This document shows positions 10,886-25,084 of a stretch of 64,000 nucleotides of DNA, piece after piece. The stretch lies in NCBI GenBank assembly GCA_015501585.1, contig JADNRY010000004.1, positions 310,001 through 374,000 of the forward strand, in the 5' to 3' direction. Position 1 is the stretch's first letter, and each line of letters opens with the position of its first letter. A program made the position numbers and the translations under genes. The DNA is from Rhodocollybia butyracea (lineage: Eukaryota; Basidiomycota; Agaricomycetes; Agaricales; Omphalotaceae). The notes under the pieces are model-generated. The model was not told the origin of the DNA, did no database searches, and saw only the letters and a program-made list of their open reading frames with translations.

Positions 10886-13800
10886 TCACAAACATGCAAA
10901 TTTGGATTTTCGTTTCGATAGCTCGTCCATTCGAGAGTCAAGCTGTTGCCGTGCACGCTCCTTTGCCTTTCTTTCCTCGTCTAGACGTTGCTCGTACGAT
11001 TGTTTTTCTTCCACGATCGACTGACGGACGTTTACGACCTCTCGCTTAGTGTCAGTGAGTTCCTTCCGAAGCACTTCAATCTCCCCATTCAATCGGTCCC
11101 TTTCACGCGCAAGTTCCGTTGCATGCATACGGGCTTTCCGCACTGTCCCGAAAACGATCAATCTACGCGACAACAAAGTTCAGATAGTTTTACTTACGAT
11201 TCTTCTCTGAGTCGCCGAGAGATGTTTCCAACGTACTGACTAGATCCATGTGTGTTTGAAGATCACTTTCGCAGTGAGTGAGCTGTTTGTTGAGAGTCTT
11301 GATCATCGCCTCTTGCTCTTCCAGCTGCTTCGCCTGTGCGTCGAGTTTAATTTGCACTTTGGGATCAGGGGCAGCTGAGCCAGGAGTTGGCGTTATCAAG
11401 GAACCATGTCCAAGCGATGTCGCAGGTGTAGCAGGTGACTCCGGAACTTGCTGCGAATCTCTAGAGGAAGAAGAGAAGCCAGAAGATGTTGTTGTCGAAG
11501 ATATGCTAAAGCCAGGGTCGTGCTGTATTGAACGAGGTGCAGGCGGGGGTGGCACCGATGGTGGGGGAGCAGGTGGGGGCAATTTGGTGCCAGCGCCACC
11601 AGAGCGATTGAAGGCAAGATTTCGCTCAGTGGGGGGTGGTCGGCCATTTGGTGGAGATGAGCTTCGAGCGATTTGTGCCTGCAGCTCACGCACAAGGTTA
11701 TCTGAACGGCCTTTCTCTGTTTGCAAATTGTCTTTCTCATCTTTGACCTTTTGCAGATTGTCCTGCAGTTCCGCAAGAACAGAGCGATGCTTTTCCAGCT
11801 CCACCACAAGGGATTCGCGTTTTGAGGCTTCCTGGACAAGTAGTGACTGCTCCATACGAGCCCTCTCGAAATCTGCGCGAACTTTGGCCAGCTCCGACGC
11901 AAGCTTATCGCGCTCACTTTCGACACCCGAAAGTTGTGTTTCCATACTTCGAATGGCAGTGTCCTTCTGGGCAATCTGTTCCTCCTGCGTTTGTCGTGTC
12001 TGATCCCGTAGCAAGAACTCGTCAGCGGCAACCTTGTGAGCCTCTAATTCCTGTATAAGAAGCTCGTTCTCCTTGCGAAGAGTTTCGCTTTCCTGGAAAT
12101 GCTGCGATTTCAACTCCTCCAGAGTGACCTGTAAACTCTGTGTCGCCTCGGCCACAGTCTTTTCTCCTAGAACACGAACATCCTCCAAAGACGTCTTGTG
12201 CTGCTCCTGAAGGGCGACAATGGTGTTATTTAACTCGGTGATCTCCTCCTGGTGTTGCCTTCTCAGTTTCAAAGTCTCGCTAGTATGAGTTGCCAAGAGA
12301 GATGATACTTTCTCTTCCGAGGCGGCGAGTAAATCTTCTGTCGTCCGTTTATGTGAGACCTTGAGCTCCTCTACTTCAGATTCATGCGAGCGTGTGATGT
12401 CTTCCAGTAACATTGCTGACTGCTCTTTCTGGGACTGAAGAGCAGCGTCGAGGGCGGAACGAGCCTCAGCGGTAGCAGAAGAATCATTTTGAAGCGCAGT
12501 AAGAGCAGAGCTGAGTCGCTCGATCTCGACCTTCTGTTCCTCTTGAAGCTTGTTTAAAAGCTCTCTATGCTCCACACGTAGACGGTCCAGCTGCGAAGCA
12601 TGCTCGGTCTGGGCCGAATCGACTGCAGCAGCATGATCTGTCAGTACGGAAGAGATGACGGAATCATGATCTGTCTTAACGGAAGAAAGAGTGGCAGCGT
12701 GCTCAGCCTCCAGAGAGGAGACTGCAGCAGCATGGGCAGCTTTAGCTTTCTCGAGCTCCTCGTTCAGCTCGGTTTCCTTCCTCATCATCGTGGAACGAAG
12801 CCTCCCCAGCTCAATCTCGGCGCTCTCATCCTTGTCAGCAAGAGCACGAGCATGATCCGCTTTCAACTTTTCCAGTTCCTCCGAATATGAAGAATCCTTC
12901 CGAGCTAGCGCAGCCGAGTGCTCATCCTGAAGCTCGTGAAGAGCAACACTTCGCGACGATTGCGACTCAGAAAGCAAGCTCTGCTTAGCCATATTCGCCA
13001 TGCGAATCTCAGCTGTATGCTCCTCCCTCAGCTTTTCTAGGGCGGCAGCAGATTCGGCAGCGTGTCGTTCCAGAGTTTCAACATGATCGCTCCGCAGCTT
13101 GGTCAAAGCATTGTAGTATTGCTCCTCTGTTTGCTGAACGGAAGCCGTCGTCGCTGCGTCTTTCTTCTTCAGTTCCTCGGCATGATCGGCAATAGTCTTT
13201 GAGAGAGCACCTTCGTGCTCCTGGCGCGCACGAGCAAGAGCTTCGCTGGCTTCCTGAAGTTTACTGCGGAGCTCCTCATCGTGATCTTGCCGTAGTTTCC
13301 CAAAAGCTTCCTCGTGAGTTTGAAGGGCTGCTTTGAGCGCGGAAGATACAGCAGCGAGCTCGTCACGGACAGATGACAGAGAGTTCTCGTGCTCTTCCTT
13401 CATGCGTGATAGTAGAGAGTCGAGCTCCTCCTGTTTCTGTTTCAGCGCATCCGAGTGAGATACACGAATCTCTTCCATAGCAGCAGTGTGTTCGGCTTCC
13501 ATTTTGGAAAGAGACTCTATCAGCGCTGATTCACGTTGCTGAACCTCTTCAAGCTCCACAAGATCTCGCAAGTGCTTTTCCCGTAAAGCCTCGACTTCGG
13601 TGGACATGTTCATCGCCTATATGATACGGATAAATAATAAAACAGGGATTATAAATTTACGAACCTGATGTCTAGAAAGCGTAGTAAGTTCATCAAGTTG
13701 TCGTCTAGTCTGAGTAAGCTCCTTGGTCAGACCATCCACAGTCTCTCGATGACTTGATTCCTTCTGAGCCATGGAACTACATATCATCAAAAATTAGCAT

Positions 13801-16800
13801 AAGCAGAAAAGTCAGAAGCAATAAAACCTACAGCATCAGCTCATTCAGCCTATCCAACGACTCATCCGTCTCAGACACCACCGAATCAGGAGCAGAAAGC
13901 GAGTCCGGGTCAGCCTGTAATTGCAGATGCCCATTCTCGCTTTGTAGCTGCATACTACGCCGTATGTGTTCGAACTTGTTGATCGTATGCGGCGACAAGA
14001 CTCCGTCAGGCGTGGCTGGTTCATATTCGTGAATCCCATTCCCATTCCCATTGACCAACTCGCCCCTGAAATCACGGTGCGAAACCTCAGGCGAAGAAGT
14101 CAGACTCGCATTCCGGCTTGTCCTCAACGAGATTTCCAACGTCGAGATCTCAGCTTCGCGTTCTTTCAAAACTTCTTGTAGTCGCATGATCTCCTTCTCG
14201 AGACTGACGGCAGATCTTTCCGGTGCCGTGACGACAGTCGTACCGTTGGGGAGGGAGATGGATAGGTTTGGTCGGGGACTTAGCTGAGAGTGCGAGTTGG
14301 AGGGTGAATGCGAACTAGCTGTTCCGTGACTGGAAGAGGAATGCTTGCGCGACCGAACCGAGGAGAGCTCCTGTGAAAGCGATTGCGATTGCGAGAGCGA
14401 CCTATATTAAATCAAAAATTAGTTCCGCACTAAAGGATAGACGTTAAGCTTACCTCGAGCGGAGCGATTCTGTTGAGGCCGCTTGTTTGAAAAAAAGCCG
14501 TCTGCCACCAGTGTTATCTTCTCGAAGACGACCACTGGTCATTCGTCTTTTGACCACCTGACTCTCAGGAGGCTTTTCAGAGTCTGTAGTATCCGCCACA
14601 CTCTCAGACGCAGCGTTGGCGAGTTTGGCTTCTTGAATCTGAGCAGCAAGATCCGATATCTCTCGTAGAGCGTCACGGTACTTGGTGGTCACGGAAGAGA
14701 GATCAGCAAGTGTCGCGTTGTGTGTTTGCTGGAGAGCTGTAAACTCTTTCTGCAGAGGAAGATCGACATCAACAACTGTCGGAGAGGAAGCGTCACTAGA
14801 AGTATGACCATTCACAGCGGTCACAGCACTAAGAGTTTCTCCTTCAGAATATTCCTTGACAGGAGAGGATTCTGGAGTAGACAAGTCGATTTCAAGACTC
14901 CGTCGAGCAGCTGCCACTTCTTCTGCAACATTTCCGAGTCTAAGCCGAGCATCACCAGCATCCTGTCGCTTTTTCTCCCACTCCTCCATCTTGATTTCTA
15001 ATTCCCGTACTTTCGCTTCCCGCTGCTCAAGGTCAGTGCGCCAGTTGTCGCCGTCCTGACGAAGTGCGTCCAACCGAGCTTGCAATACCTTGACCTCCTC
15101 GTGCGTCGCTCGCTTTCCTTTTCCAGTTTCTCAACGGTCTGCTGGAGAGCAACCACAGACTCATCTGAGCGAGATAAACGAGCTTCCAAATCGGCAATAT
15201 ACTGTGCAGAATGATTGTCTGATTCCCTGTAACGAGTGATTTCACGCTTGAGATCTGTCATCGACTCGCTTGAAGTAATGGAGGTTTCGTGGTAGGTCCG
15301 CATTTTCTCTTCCAGATCTCGAACGTAAGCCTATAAAAGCAATTGATAAGAAGAACCTCATGAGGTCTTTATTAAACCCACCTCAGTTGATGCTTCCCTC
15401 TCGGAAAGCTTGGCGACTCTCGACCGCAATTCTTCAACGTACAGCTCGGTCGCCGCATGCCGCTCTGTAACCACCGCCAGCTCTTCCTCCTTCTCCTCTA
15501 CCATCTCATTCGTATGCCTCAACGCAGCCCGGTTCAAACTAAGCTCAGCCTCCATTGCACCGATTGTCTTTTCATACTCCTCAATCACCGGACCAACAAT
15601 TTCCTCATACTTTCCTGTGCCTGAGATGGCTCCAGAACCAGACCGATGCTTTTCCCCCAACTCTCGTCGAAGTCGTGTGAGCTCTTCTGTCCGCTCTGTA
15701 AACTTGGCTCTCAGGTCCTCGTAATTATTCTGCAAGTCGGTCATTTGAGCCAGCACCTTCTTCCCAGCGCCTTCTATAACGGGATCCGGTGCATCAATGC
15801 TGCTGATGCTACCGCCGCTCTTCAGTGTCTTCATCTCCTTCCGTAGACGAGTGACGGTGCCTTGTAACCACTCAACATCGTCCCAGCCATCTTCCTTCTC
15901 GTTTACTACGGCTCGGTTTTTGATATTCCGGGCGCGGTTGGCATACTTCAGCGTGTTTATGGTCTCGCCGGCGTTCCATTCGGCAGGACTGACACAGGCG
16001 ATCATGAGGGTGTGTGCATTGCCACCGAGCGAGTCTTGCAATAACCGAGTGAGTTTGGAATCACGATAAGGAACATGCGTCGCAGTATGTGATTTTGCTC
16101 GTGAGGGATCGCCTAGTGCGGAAATGACGTTTCCGAGAGCAAGTAGACCGCTGTTGATGGAGATTCCTTCCTTGATACGCTCGCCTGCAGCAGCAGTTCG
16201 CTTCAGCTGTATGAGGATGATCAGCAAGAGAGAGAGAAGCAGAGGAGTCAGAGCCTTACTCTTTCAGACCCAGCTAAATCTACAAAATGGAACTTGGACA
16301 CGATGGTTGTCCATTCACCAGCTTCGTCGTCGACACTAGTGTGGCCACGGTCGCCGGAATGACCTAAGGCACTTGACGGTCGTAGACCGCCACCTCTGTT
16401 CATGGCGATAGCGAAGCTTGGAGTACCTGGACGGCCGAATGTAGGAGAACCGACCCGTGTTCCTGCGGCACTGGATGAGCCAGTGCCTCCCGTATACACA
16501 GAGCCAGGGCGAGCAAGTCGTGATGGCGAACGTCCACCTGGCGGTAACGGTGAAGACGATCGAGGAGGCGCAAGTCCACCGGTAAACTTTTTCTGGGTCA
16601 AAGTCAAGGAGAAGATGGCATGAGAACGAGACGACTGGGCATTCATATCCGTTTCATTTGTCCGACGAATCGAACTTCCTTTGCGGATGAGACTACAGTT
16701 TTTTGTTCAGAGAAGTAAGCACATTTAGTACAAAGACACTCACGTCATGACTTCATTCGAATTTTTAACGTTTACTTCTCGTAGACCACCCCATATTATA

Positions 16801-17484
16801 TGACCGTCCTTGTCTTCCCTAATCTGAACCTCACGACGACCTCCAGCGCTGTCGTCCATGCTGAGTAAGTCAATGAGGTCTTCATTGTATATTTCAATGA
16901 AGGAACCCTTGATGCTAAAGTTCCAAGAACCAGCGCGTTCGTCTTTGAGTTGCTTCGCCTGAGTGAATATAGTGGAAACAGCGCGAGGAATGATGCCCAT
17001 GCCATTGTTTGGGTCAGAGGGATTGGCGTCAAGGTCTATACCAGTCATGGTAAATGTTTTGCCTGAGCTTGTCTGACCATAGGCGAGAATAGTACAGTTG
17101 AAGCCCTCTAGAAAGCGGGAGACTAGAGGTAAAGCCGTGGAAGTAAAGAGAGTATGCTGCGTGGTTGACGGATCGTGGACTTGATCAAAGAGAAAGTTTT
17201 GCTTTTTGGCAACAGGACCCAATGAAGAAGACGCGGTTGCAGCACCAGCAGCTCCTCCTGAAGTTGGAGTTTGTGAAGTAGCTTCTACGGCTACAGAGCT
17301 TGGCGAAGTCGCATGAATTACTGTTCGCTGAAAGCGAGCAGGTATAGAGACACTGTCCTGGTTTGTTGGAGGTCTAATCCTCAGAGCTGAATTACAGAAA
17401 TGTGAGAAATGGAAAGTAAATATAAAGAGCATACTTACCAACTTGCACCGAAGTCGTCGCCGCCGACGCCGACGATGGAGCCAT
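10886..17484 (-). CDS. Kinesin-4-like motor protein, about 2,060 residues
   Basis: Nine exons: 17439-17484, 16744-17386, 16260-16692, 15382-16206, 14454-15330, 13832-14401, 13665-13776, 11198-13616 and 10886-11142. The motor is N-terminal (about residues 15-470): ALRIRPP, P-loop [13 protein letters not shown], switch [13 protein letters not shown], switch II DLAGSER, then [37 protein letters not shown] and [14 protein letters not shown] Ser/Gly/Pro-rich loop of about 100 residues (16,300-16,560) is inserted before the DLAGSE strand. The rest is long coiled coil rich in EEHxxAL-type heptads, then a Pro-rich linker ([16 protein letters not shown] at about 11,530-11,600) and a last coiled segment. 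The motor resembles kinesin-4 (KIF4/KIF21) proteins, which act on microtubules in spindle or transport. The exons sum to 6,182 bases; removing two bases near 15,110-15,120 gives exactly 2,060 codons. A 2-base frameshift is therefore present as read. Confidence 0.88.
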
Positions 17485-17723
17485 TGGTTGCTACTGGATG
17501 TACAGGACGATGAAGAAATGATACCCACGTGAACAGCTTACGTGAAATGCGTGAAAATCAAACATTTGTGATTGACTGATCTCATGCAGTCCCATGCCGG
17601 ACATCAGTCGCCGGTACCGGCTCGACCAAACTGGAGACCTCCATCTTCAGAAATAACGAAAATCAACGAATAGCTGGCCAATTTCCCATGTAACATATTT
17701 CCTAACTACTACATTGATCACGA
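17485..17723. promoter_or_regulatory. Divergent promoter region, kinesin and MDM12
   Basis: 239 bases between two head-to-head start codons, so both core promoters must lie here. No clear TATA element was recognised. Confidence 0.45.
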
Positions 17724-18808
17724 ATGTCTATAGACTTAGAATGGGCCAAACTCGATTCCACGCTATCCCATACGCTAGTCCACGCCCTCAACAAACAGCT
17801 CAGCACAACCCCAAGACCCTCATTCATTGGCCCAGTCGAAGTAATCTCTCTCGAATTCGGTACAACATCACCAGACATCCAACTCGTTGATCTACGCGAC
17901 ATCTATCGAGATTTTCTCGAAGACGACGAAGATGACGAGCAGGAACCAAAAGACGCAGTAAAAGCCACAGAAGAGGAAGATGGTTTTGAATGGGTCTCGC
18001 GACGAGGTGCTCGACGCGAAGAAGGTCTAGCTTTTCAGCAGCTTCCGCATTTTGGACGGGGAGGGCCAATGAATATGTTTGCGTCTACACCCACACTACA
18101 TTCGCCTGTAATGGACACATGGAATCCAGCATTATCGAGTCTAGTGGACTATAGACCCACGTATGCTTCCTGGTCCAATGGAGCGCCTCCGCTGCGGCGA
18201 CCACTTTCCAGCGTCCCAAATACCGCAATGCCCATTCCCCCATTCCACCCTCTCCACCCTCTCCATCTAAAGCCGCACCAGATGAACCTCCAAAAAACTA
18301 TCCCAATCTCCAACTCCATCTTCAAATTAACTGGCATTCAGACCTCCGTATCACCCTCACAACCTCACTTCTCATAAACTACCCCTCACCAATGTTCATG
18401 TCCTTGCCAATCAAATTATCTGTAACAGGTCTCATATTCACTGGCGAACTCGCAGTCGCATACGAAGGCGAACGCAGTCGGGTTCATCTTTGCATTCTCG
18501 ATGACCTCGATCCGTATGGTCCCGCCGCAGAAAGGCCAAAACGAGATCCTGAGCCTCTCAGCGGAGCTACTCCATCGCCTGACGATGACGCAGAGTGTCC
18601 TTCCCGACCAGGTAAACCGCTGCCTATTGGTCAACGGCTTCTTCCGTCCATATTCATCGAAAGTGAGATAGGGCAGACAGACAAGCACGTCTTGAAGAAT
18701 GTCAATCGCGTTGAGCGATTCATTCAGGATGTGATACGAAAAGCTGTGGAGGAAGAACTTGTATTCCCTAATTTTCATACACTAGTCATGGGTGAAAAGG
18801 ACGCGTAG
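17724..18808 (+). CDS. MDM12: Mdm12, ERMES complex subunit (SMP domain)
   Basis: Mdm12 is the cytosolic lipid-binding bridge of the ERMES tether between endoplasmic reticulum and mitochondria. The N-terminus SIDLEWAKLDS, then SFIGPVEVISLEFG, SPDIQLVDLRDIYRDFLEDD and the acidic/FEWVSRR stretch are the typical start. The second half has NLQLHLQINWHSDLRITLTTSLLINYPSPMF, LPIKLSVTGL.F.GELAVAYEGERSRVHLCILDD and the C-terminal NVNRVERFIQDVIRKAVEEELVFPNFHT, together the SMP (TULIP-like) domain. The gene looks intronless, but its halves are in different frames. The span is 1,085 bases, one short of 362 codons, and the change falls in a C5 run at 18237-18241 inside a Pro-rich linker. One extra C would give a continuous 361-residue protein, so a sequencing or real 1-base deletion is likely. 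The alternative is an unrecognised intron near 18,144-18,211. Confidence 0.88.
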
Positions 18809-18840
18809 AATTATATAATATGTATACTCATAACAAAGAT

Positions 18841-21067
<2,227 letters not shown>

Positions 21068-22800
21068 GATGAGGGTAAGGTGAAAAGTTTGTCTCGATCA
21101 TGATTTGATTGCCGGATGAGAAAACATTTTTATTTTTATTTGCAAATATACTTCAAGTACTTGCTGAATGAGAGAACTCGTACGACACTACGGATACTGT
21201 AACAACTGAACCAACATCGACGACAATCAACGAGGAAGTAACAAGGTAAATCATCATATAATAACTTGAGCTAATCTTCATGCGACCCTTCCAAGCCCAC
21301 TGAAGCTGGTAGCTATTTGAACCATGACCTTTCCAGCGGACAAAGTATGGACGTATTCAAGACGTATTTATGCTCAGACGATGTATTCGATCTCACCAAA
21401 TGGACGATGAGACCAAGCTTTCGATATAACCGGTTGACCACGGTGAGGGTTATCTGGAAGGTCGTGAGCGTGCGCTGAGGGAGTCTCAAGCTCAAGACCC
21501 CAGTCGGACACTATGCACTAGAGCCCGTCTTCCAAAAGGTGCCACATTACTCGCTCTTCAAGCCACTGCTGACACAAAACAGATTCTCCAAACGCCCCTC
21601 TACCCCAATGACCCCAATGCTTATACGGAGACACAACTAGGCGAAAGGCAAGATAGTCCTGCGAGCATCCTCGAGTGTTGAACGCTGAACTTCGAAGCTG
21701 TAGCCTTAGGTGCGTAAAGGGCAAGTCGACATGAAGAAACTTTGCACAGAGCGAGATATCCTGATTCATTGTCAGGAAGGTTACGGGGCAACTTGCAGAT
21801 GCATTGTCAGAACGAAGCAGCTAAAAACCCAGGTAAAAGCGAGTATTGACACCGACTATAACAAGTAGAAGATAACAAAGAGCAAAAGAAAGAAAATGTA
21901 TCAGCGAAAAATCGACATGCCGTTTCCTGTGATCGTCAAAACGACACTTCCTATACTGTTGGTTGGTCTGGGGAATACAGCGACTCAAAGAGTCTCTGGC
22001 ACTGTCATCGACGGTCAGTGCTACATCGCGCAGCGTGGCATAGTTCCCTGAAGAAGAAGAAGAAAAAAATTGTCGCTCGAGTTATATAGCTCTAGAGTAT
22101 TCACACGCTCACGGTCTCGTGAACAGTCCACTGGCGAGCGCAATTTGATCTGTTGGTCAAATTGAAGCTAGTACGGTAGATCCTCCTATGCTCTTTCTCA
22201 TTCTGAGTAGAGTATAAGGTGGAAAGATTAAAGGAGAGACCGAGTGTTTTGGTGACTTTTGAACCATTCAACGTCGGGATCAGGAAGACGCGCTGAGGCT
22301 AGAAAGAGGCAACGGAGAAACGCATTCCTTTGCCCTTCAGTCCCTCGAATCTACGTCCGGGCGTTAAGAAGGCATGGATGAGCAGAGCAAGCTGATATCT
22401 CTGGGCCAACGGTGGTTAAGAAATCCCAGAAATCTATTGACATCTGAGCTACTAGCAAGCTACTAGTACGCTACGTAGTAGTAGGTGATGTATTTAGGTG
22501 ATGTACTACTATTGCATTGCTAATCGAGTAGCTACAAACATTGTCAAACTGGAAGATGTGAACTGAGTGAGTAGGCTAATCTGTAAGCTAATGTCAATAC
22601 AAAAATCACAAGTAAATTGACGAGTAAGCTTACCCTCAGTAGTACACGAGTACAACGACTGAGGAAAATAAAGGTAAAGGATTTGCCTATAAGATGAGAA
22701 AAGGAAAAACAGAGAAGTACTACCTCCCCTTATACCGGCAACGGGCCCGAGAAGCGGGACTCCTAATAGTAACGGGGTCAAGGCCTCGACAGAAGAAAAC
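21068..22800. other. Gene-poor stretch at left edge of the repeat island
   Basis: About 1.7 kb upstream of ELP3 with only short, unconvincing reading frames. At 22,485-22,550 the text (gatgtactactattgcattgctaat..gtagctacaaacattgtcaa) matches 45,283-45,340 and more weakly 47,470-47,510, so the outer edge of the dispersed repeat family starts here. No gene is supported. Confidence 0.5.
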
Positions 22801-23690
22801 CTGGATGTACTGAAATATGTACATATATACCGATTGTGAAAGCTTCACACGGAGAGATCATAAGCAGGAAGAGAGATAAAGAAGAATAAGAAATACAGCC
22901 GTAAACCTGTATGTACTTGAATATGTACATATATACCGATTGTGAGAGCTTCACACGGAGAGATCATAAGCAGAAAGAGAGATAAAGAAGGATAAGAAAC
23001 GGTATTCAAGCAACTGAACTTCAAAAAGCAATTAAAAATATCAAGGTCTCAGTGGTCAAACAAGACAAGTTGAACCCTGGAGGAGTATGTTAGAATAAGT
23101 GCACTACTTATACAGTTCTGCCATGTAACCGGTTTACATGGCAGAGCTGTACAGTGCAGTTATTCTAACAGAGTAAGCGGTTTCATCCTCGGACCTTGAC
23201 TTTATATGCATAATTGAGTTCAATAGCAAGATTGCGAGTCACCTCCAAGCTAAATCGAAATCATCAAAAAAGGACTCAAAAGGTCACTAGTACCAACGGA
23301 GATTGGGACCTACAAAGTTGACCCATGACAAAGGCATAGTAGTCCACGCCGGTACAGCCCATGCGATAGGATATACTACTGGTTGAAGGTAGTGGTGGTA
23401 CACTGAGTGCACAAATGTTGTAATTGACCACCTTCGTCGTTTTTGATGATCTGGAGAGCGTTTTGAACGGTGGGACGACGGTGGACTCAATTTGGGAGTT
23501 GAACCTGCTTCTCTAGAAAATGTACAATTGTTATATATGGTTGTGTTGGATGAGTGATCATTGGTAGTATTTTGTTGTATATCTCCGCCTGCCGTAGTGA
23601 ACGTTGCCCCGTTGCCAATTGAGAAGTTTTTACTGTTAGAGAAGAGCTGATTGTTGTTTGGATTTTTAGGGTTTATTTCAGCTATCATAT
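22801..23690 (-). repeat. Dispersed repeat with small ORF, copy 1
   Basis: First of three copies of a unit of about 700-900 bp (others at 45,342-46,078 and 47,518-48,230). Shared landmarks on the plus strand, in order: tacttgaatatgtacatata with cgattgtgaaagcttcaca (twice in this copy, near 22,809 and 22,915), aaggtc.cagtggt, ggaggagtaagcggttt (interrupted here by an 83-bp insert), ttgactttatatgcataatt, gcgagtcacctccaagctaa, and the small ORF read on the minus strand. Homology stops at ATATGATAGCTGAAATAAA, inside the coding frame. Which mobile element, if any, the unit belongs to is unknown. Confidence 0.8.
23088..23170. mobile_element. 83-bp palindromic insertion with GAGTA target duplication
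   Basis: The sequence begins TGTTAGAATAA and ends TTATTCTAACA, an exact inverted repeat. The centre is itself palindromic (ctgccatgtaaac/gtttacatggcag-type). GAGTA lies directly before (23083-23087) and directly after (23171-23175). The two related repeat copies read ggaggagtaag without any insert, so both empty sites exist in this window. The TG..CA ends and 5-bp duplication resemble LTR-type integration; the hairpin form resembles a very short MITE. It has no coding capacity. Confidence 0.88.
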
Positions 23691-24841
23691 CCTTTACACC
23701 TGGCTGCAGAACAATTGAACTCATAGGCCGCTTCTGACGCGCACCATTCCATCGCCAACAAACGTTGGTCCTGAAAGATGTGAAAAGACATCGGAGTCAA
23801 TAAAGGTGCCGGCGATACTTGAACGTAAAAAGACGACTGACGTATCAGCCATGAATATGTGAACACGATGTTCAGCATCTTTTTCATAGTCACGCTTGGC
23901 CTCAAGCACAAGCTCCTTGAGAATATCATTGTTACGCGCCACAACACTACAATAAACCGAGTTATAGTCAAAGACCACACGAGAGGCGGAAAACACGGAA
24001 ATAGTAGCAATATAACGCGCAACTTACCTGATCTTCAATGAGCCACCTTGGCCGTAATGATCAGGATGCTTTTTAGATCTAGTAATCTGCGAACAGTCCA
24101 CAGTCAACTAATGGTAAGGTGATATTTCCCTCAGTACTCACCCTCAACCAATGGCCACGGTAATAGATTGTGTGGGTTGTATCTATAAGCTCGGGTACTG
24201 AATTTCAGAATGCGAAGGCAGTGTACCAACTACTCACCAACGCTAGGCATGAATGCCACCTTACGTTTTCTCCGTCCGTGAACTAGCTCTCTATCGTCGT
24301 CGTCTTCCACGTCCTCCTCCTCCAGGTCTCCAGTTGTTGATTCTGTAAGACCGTGTTTACCTGCAGACAGAGTGGTAATCTCGAACTCCCTGCTGCGATC
24401 CCAAGCAGGTTGCTAATGTTCAATCAGCTTCATGAGTCAATCGTCAAGAGACGGTGGCATACTTTGGAAAGCCAATGCATCAACCTGGGAAGTTCACATT
24501 TTAGTACCGTGAACGTATATCGCAATGCAGTAAGTATTACCAGTCGTAAGGGTAATCTTCTTGACTGAAGTGCGCACTAAGGAAGAACGCTGAAAGAGCG
24601 GTTATGGACGTGTCATTTGACATGGAGTGAATACTCACAGTCGATGAATCCATTCCATGCCGACACACTAGCCCTCCTCGCCGTCTCAACGGTCCCCCCA
24701 ATGACGACGAGTTTCTGGAATGCTCGGGTGTCAAAGCCTCAATACCTACGAAACGCAAGTATATGTAGTACATACAAGAGAATCCTGAATAGCGTTGGTG
24801 TTCATGGGCAGTGGCGACAGTACATTTTTGAGAGCGTTCAT
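23287..24841 (-). pseudogene. BCS1-like N-terminal domain truncated and joined to repeat-encoded small ORF
   Basis: Reading leftward from 24841, exons show the BCS1_N domain of the mitochondrial AAA chaperone Bcs1 family: AFQKLVVIGGTVETARRASVSAWNGFID, FFLSAHFSQEDYPYDW, GHWLR, then VVARNNDILKELVLEAKRDYEKDAEHRVHIF and finally RQKRPMSSIVLQPGVKDM. In Bcs1-type proteins this last motif leads directly into the AAA ATPase domain. Here the frame instead continues into AEIN..NNNQLFSNSKNFSIGNGATFTTAGGD and stops at 23287 (WVNFVGPNLRWY). Walker A and B motifs are absent. The break coincides with the edge of the dispersed repeat. The frame near 24,720-24,760 does not splice cleanly, so a frameshift is also possible. 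Either a truncated relic or a chimeric gene. Confidence 0.75.
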
Positions 24842-25011
24842 GGCCAGAGAAGGAGAAAGAGGCTATATATTAGGCTTTGGTGTCAAAGCTGTAATCAAGA
24901 CCTGGAATTGTGCCCGGCAACTGACCTTGACGCCCGGGAACTGACCAAGGCAACACTGCACTGGTTCAAGTCTACTAAATTGCCGCGGGTCATTGAGCGC
25001 TGGCTGGCATT

Positions 25012-25074
25012 TGTCCCCATATAATATATGCCGATATGATATGGCTATATATCGGCATATATTATATGGGGACA
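25012..25074. repeat. 63-bp near-perfect hairpin
   Basis: TGTCCCCATATAATATATGC..ATAT is followed after a short loop (GATATGGCT-like) by its reverse complement ending GCATATATTATATGGGGACA; the arms are at least 26 bases with no mismatch seen. It lies beside the XPG fragment. It could be a tiny fold-back insertion; no target duplication was identified. Confidence 0.8.
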
Positions 25075-25084
25075 GTAGCTCAGC

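Noticed and set aside
11278..12003. 241-codon open frame on the plus strand opposite the kinesin coiled coil
   Set aside because: Its Cys/Ser-rich, low-complexity protein is the mirror of Glu/Lys/Leu-rich heptads. No motif, and the opposite strand has a clear kinesin.
15100..15125. Programmed frameshift in the kinesin gene
   Set aside because: No slippery heptamer or following stem was seen, and several other conserved genes in the window carry similar small indels. An assembly error or plain mutation is simpler.
18144..18211. A 68-base intron in MDM12 that would fix the frame
   Set aside because: The donor GTGGAC is weak and the alternative of one missing C in a C5 run gives a smooth Pro-rich linker. 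Kept only as an alternative.
21313..21769. Short frames upstream of ELP3
   Set aside because: 60-83 codons, mixed composition, no family resemblance, and no splice partners found.
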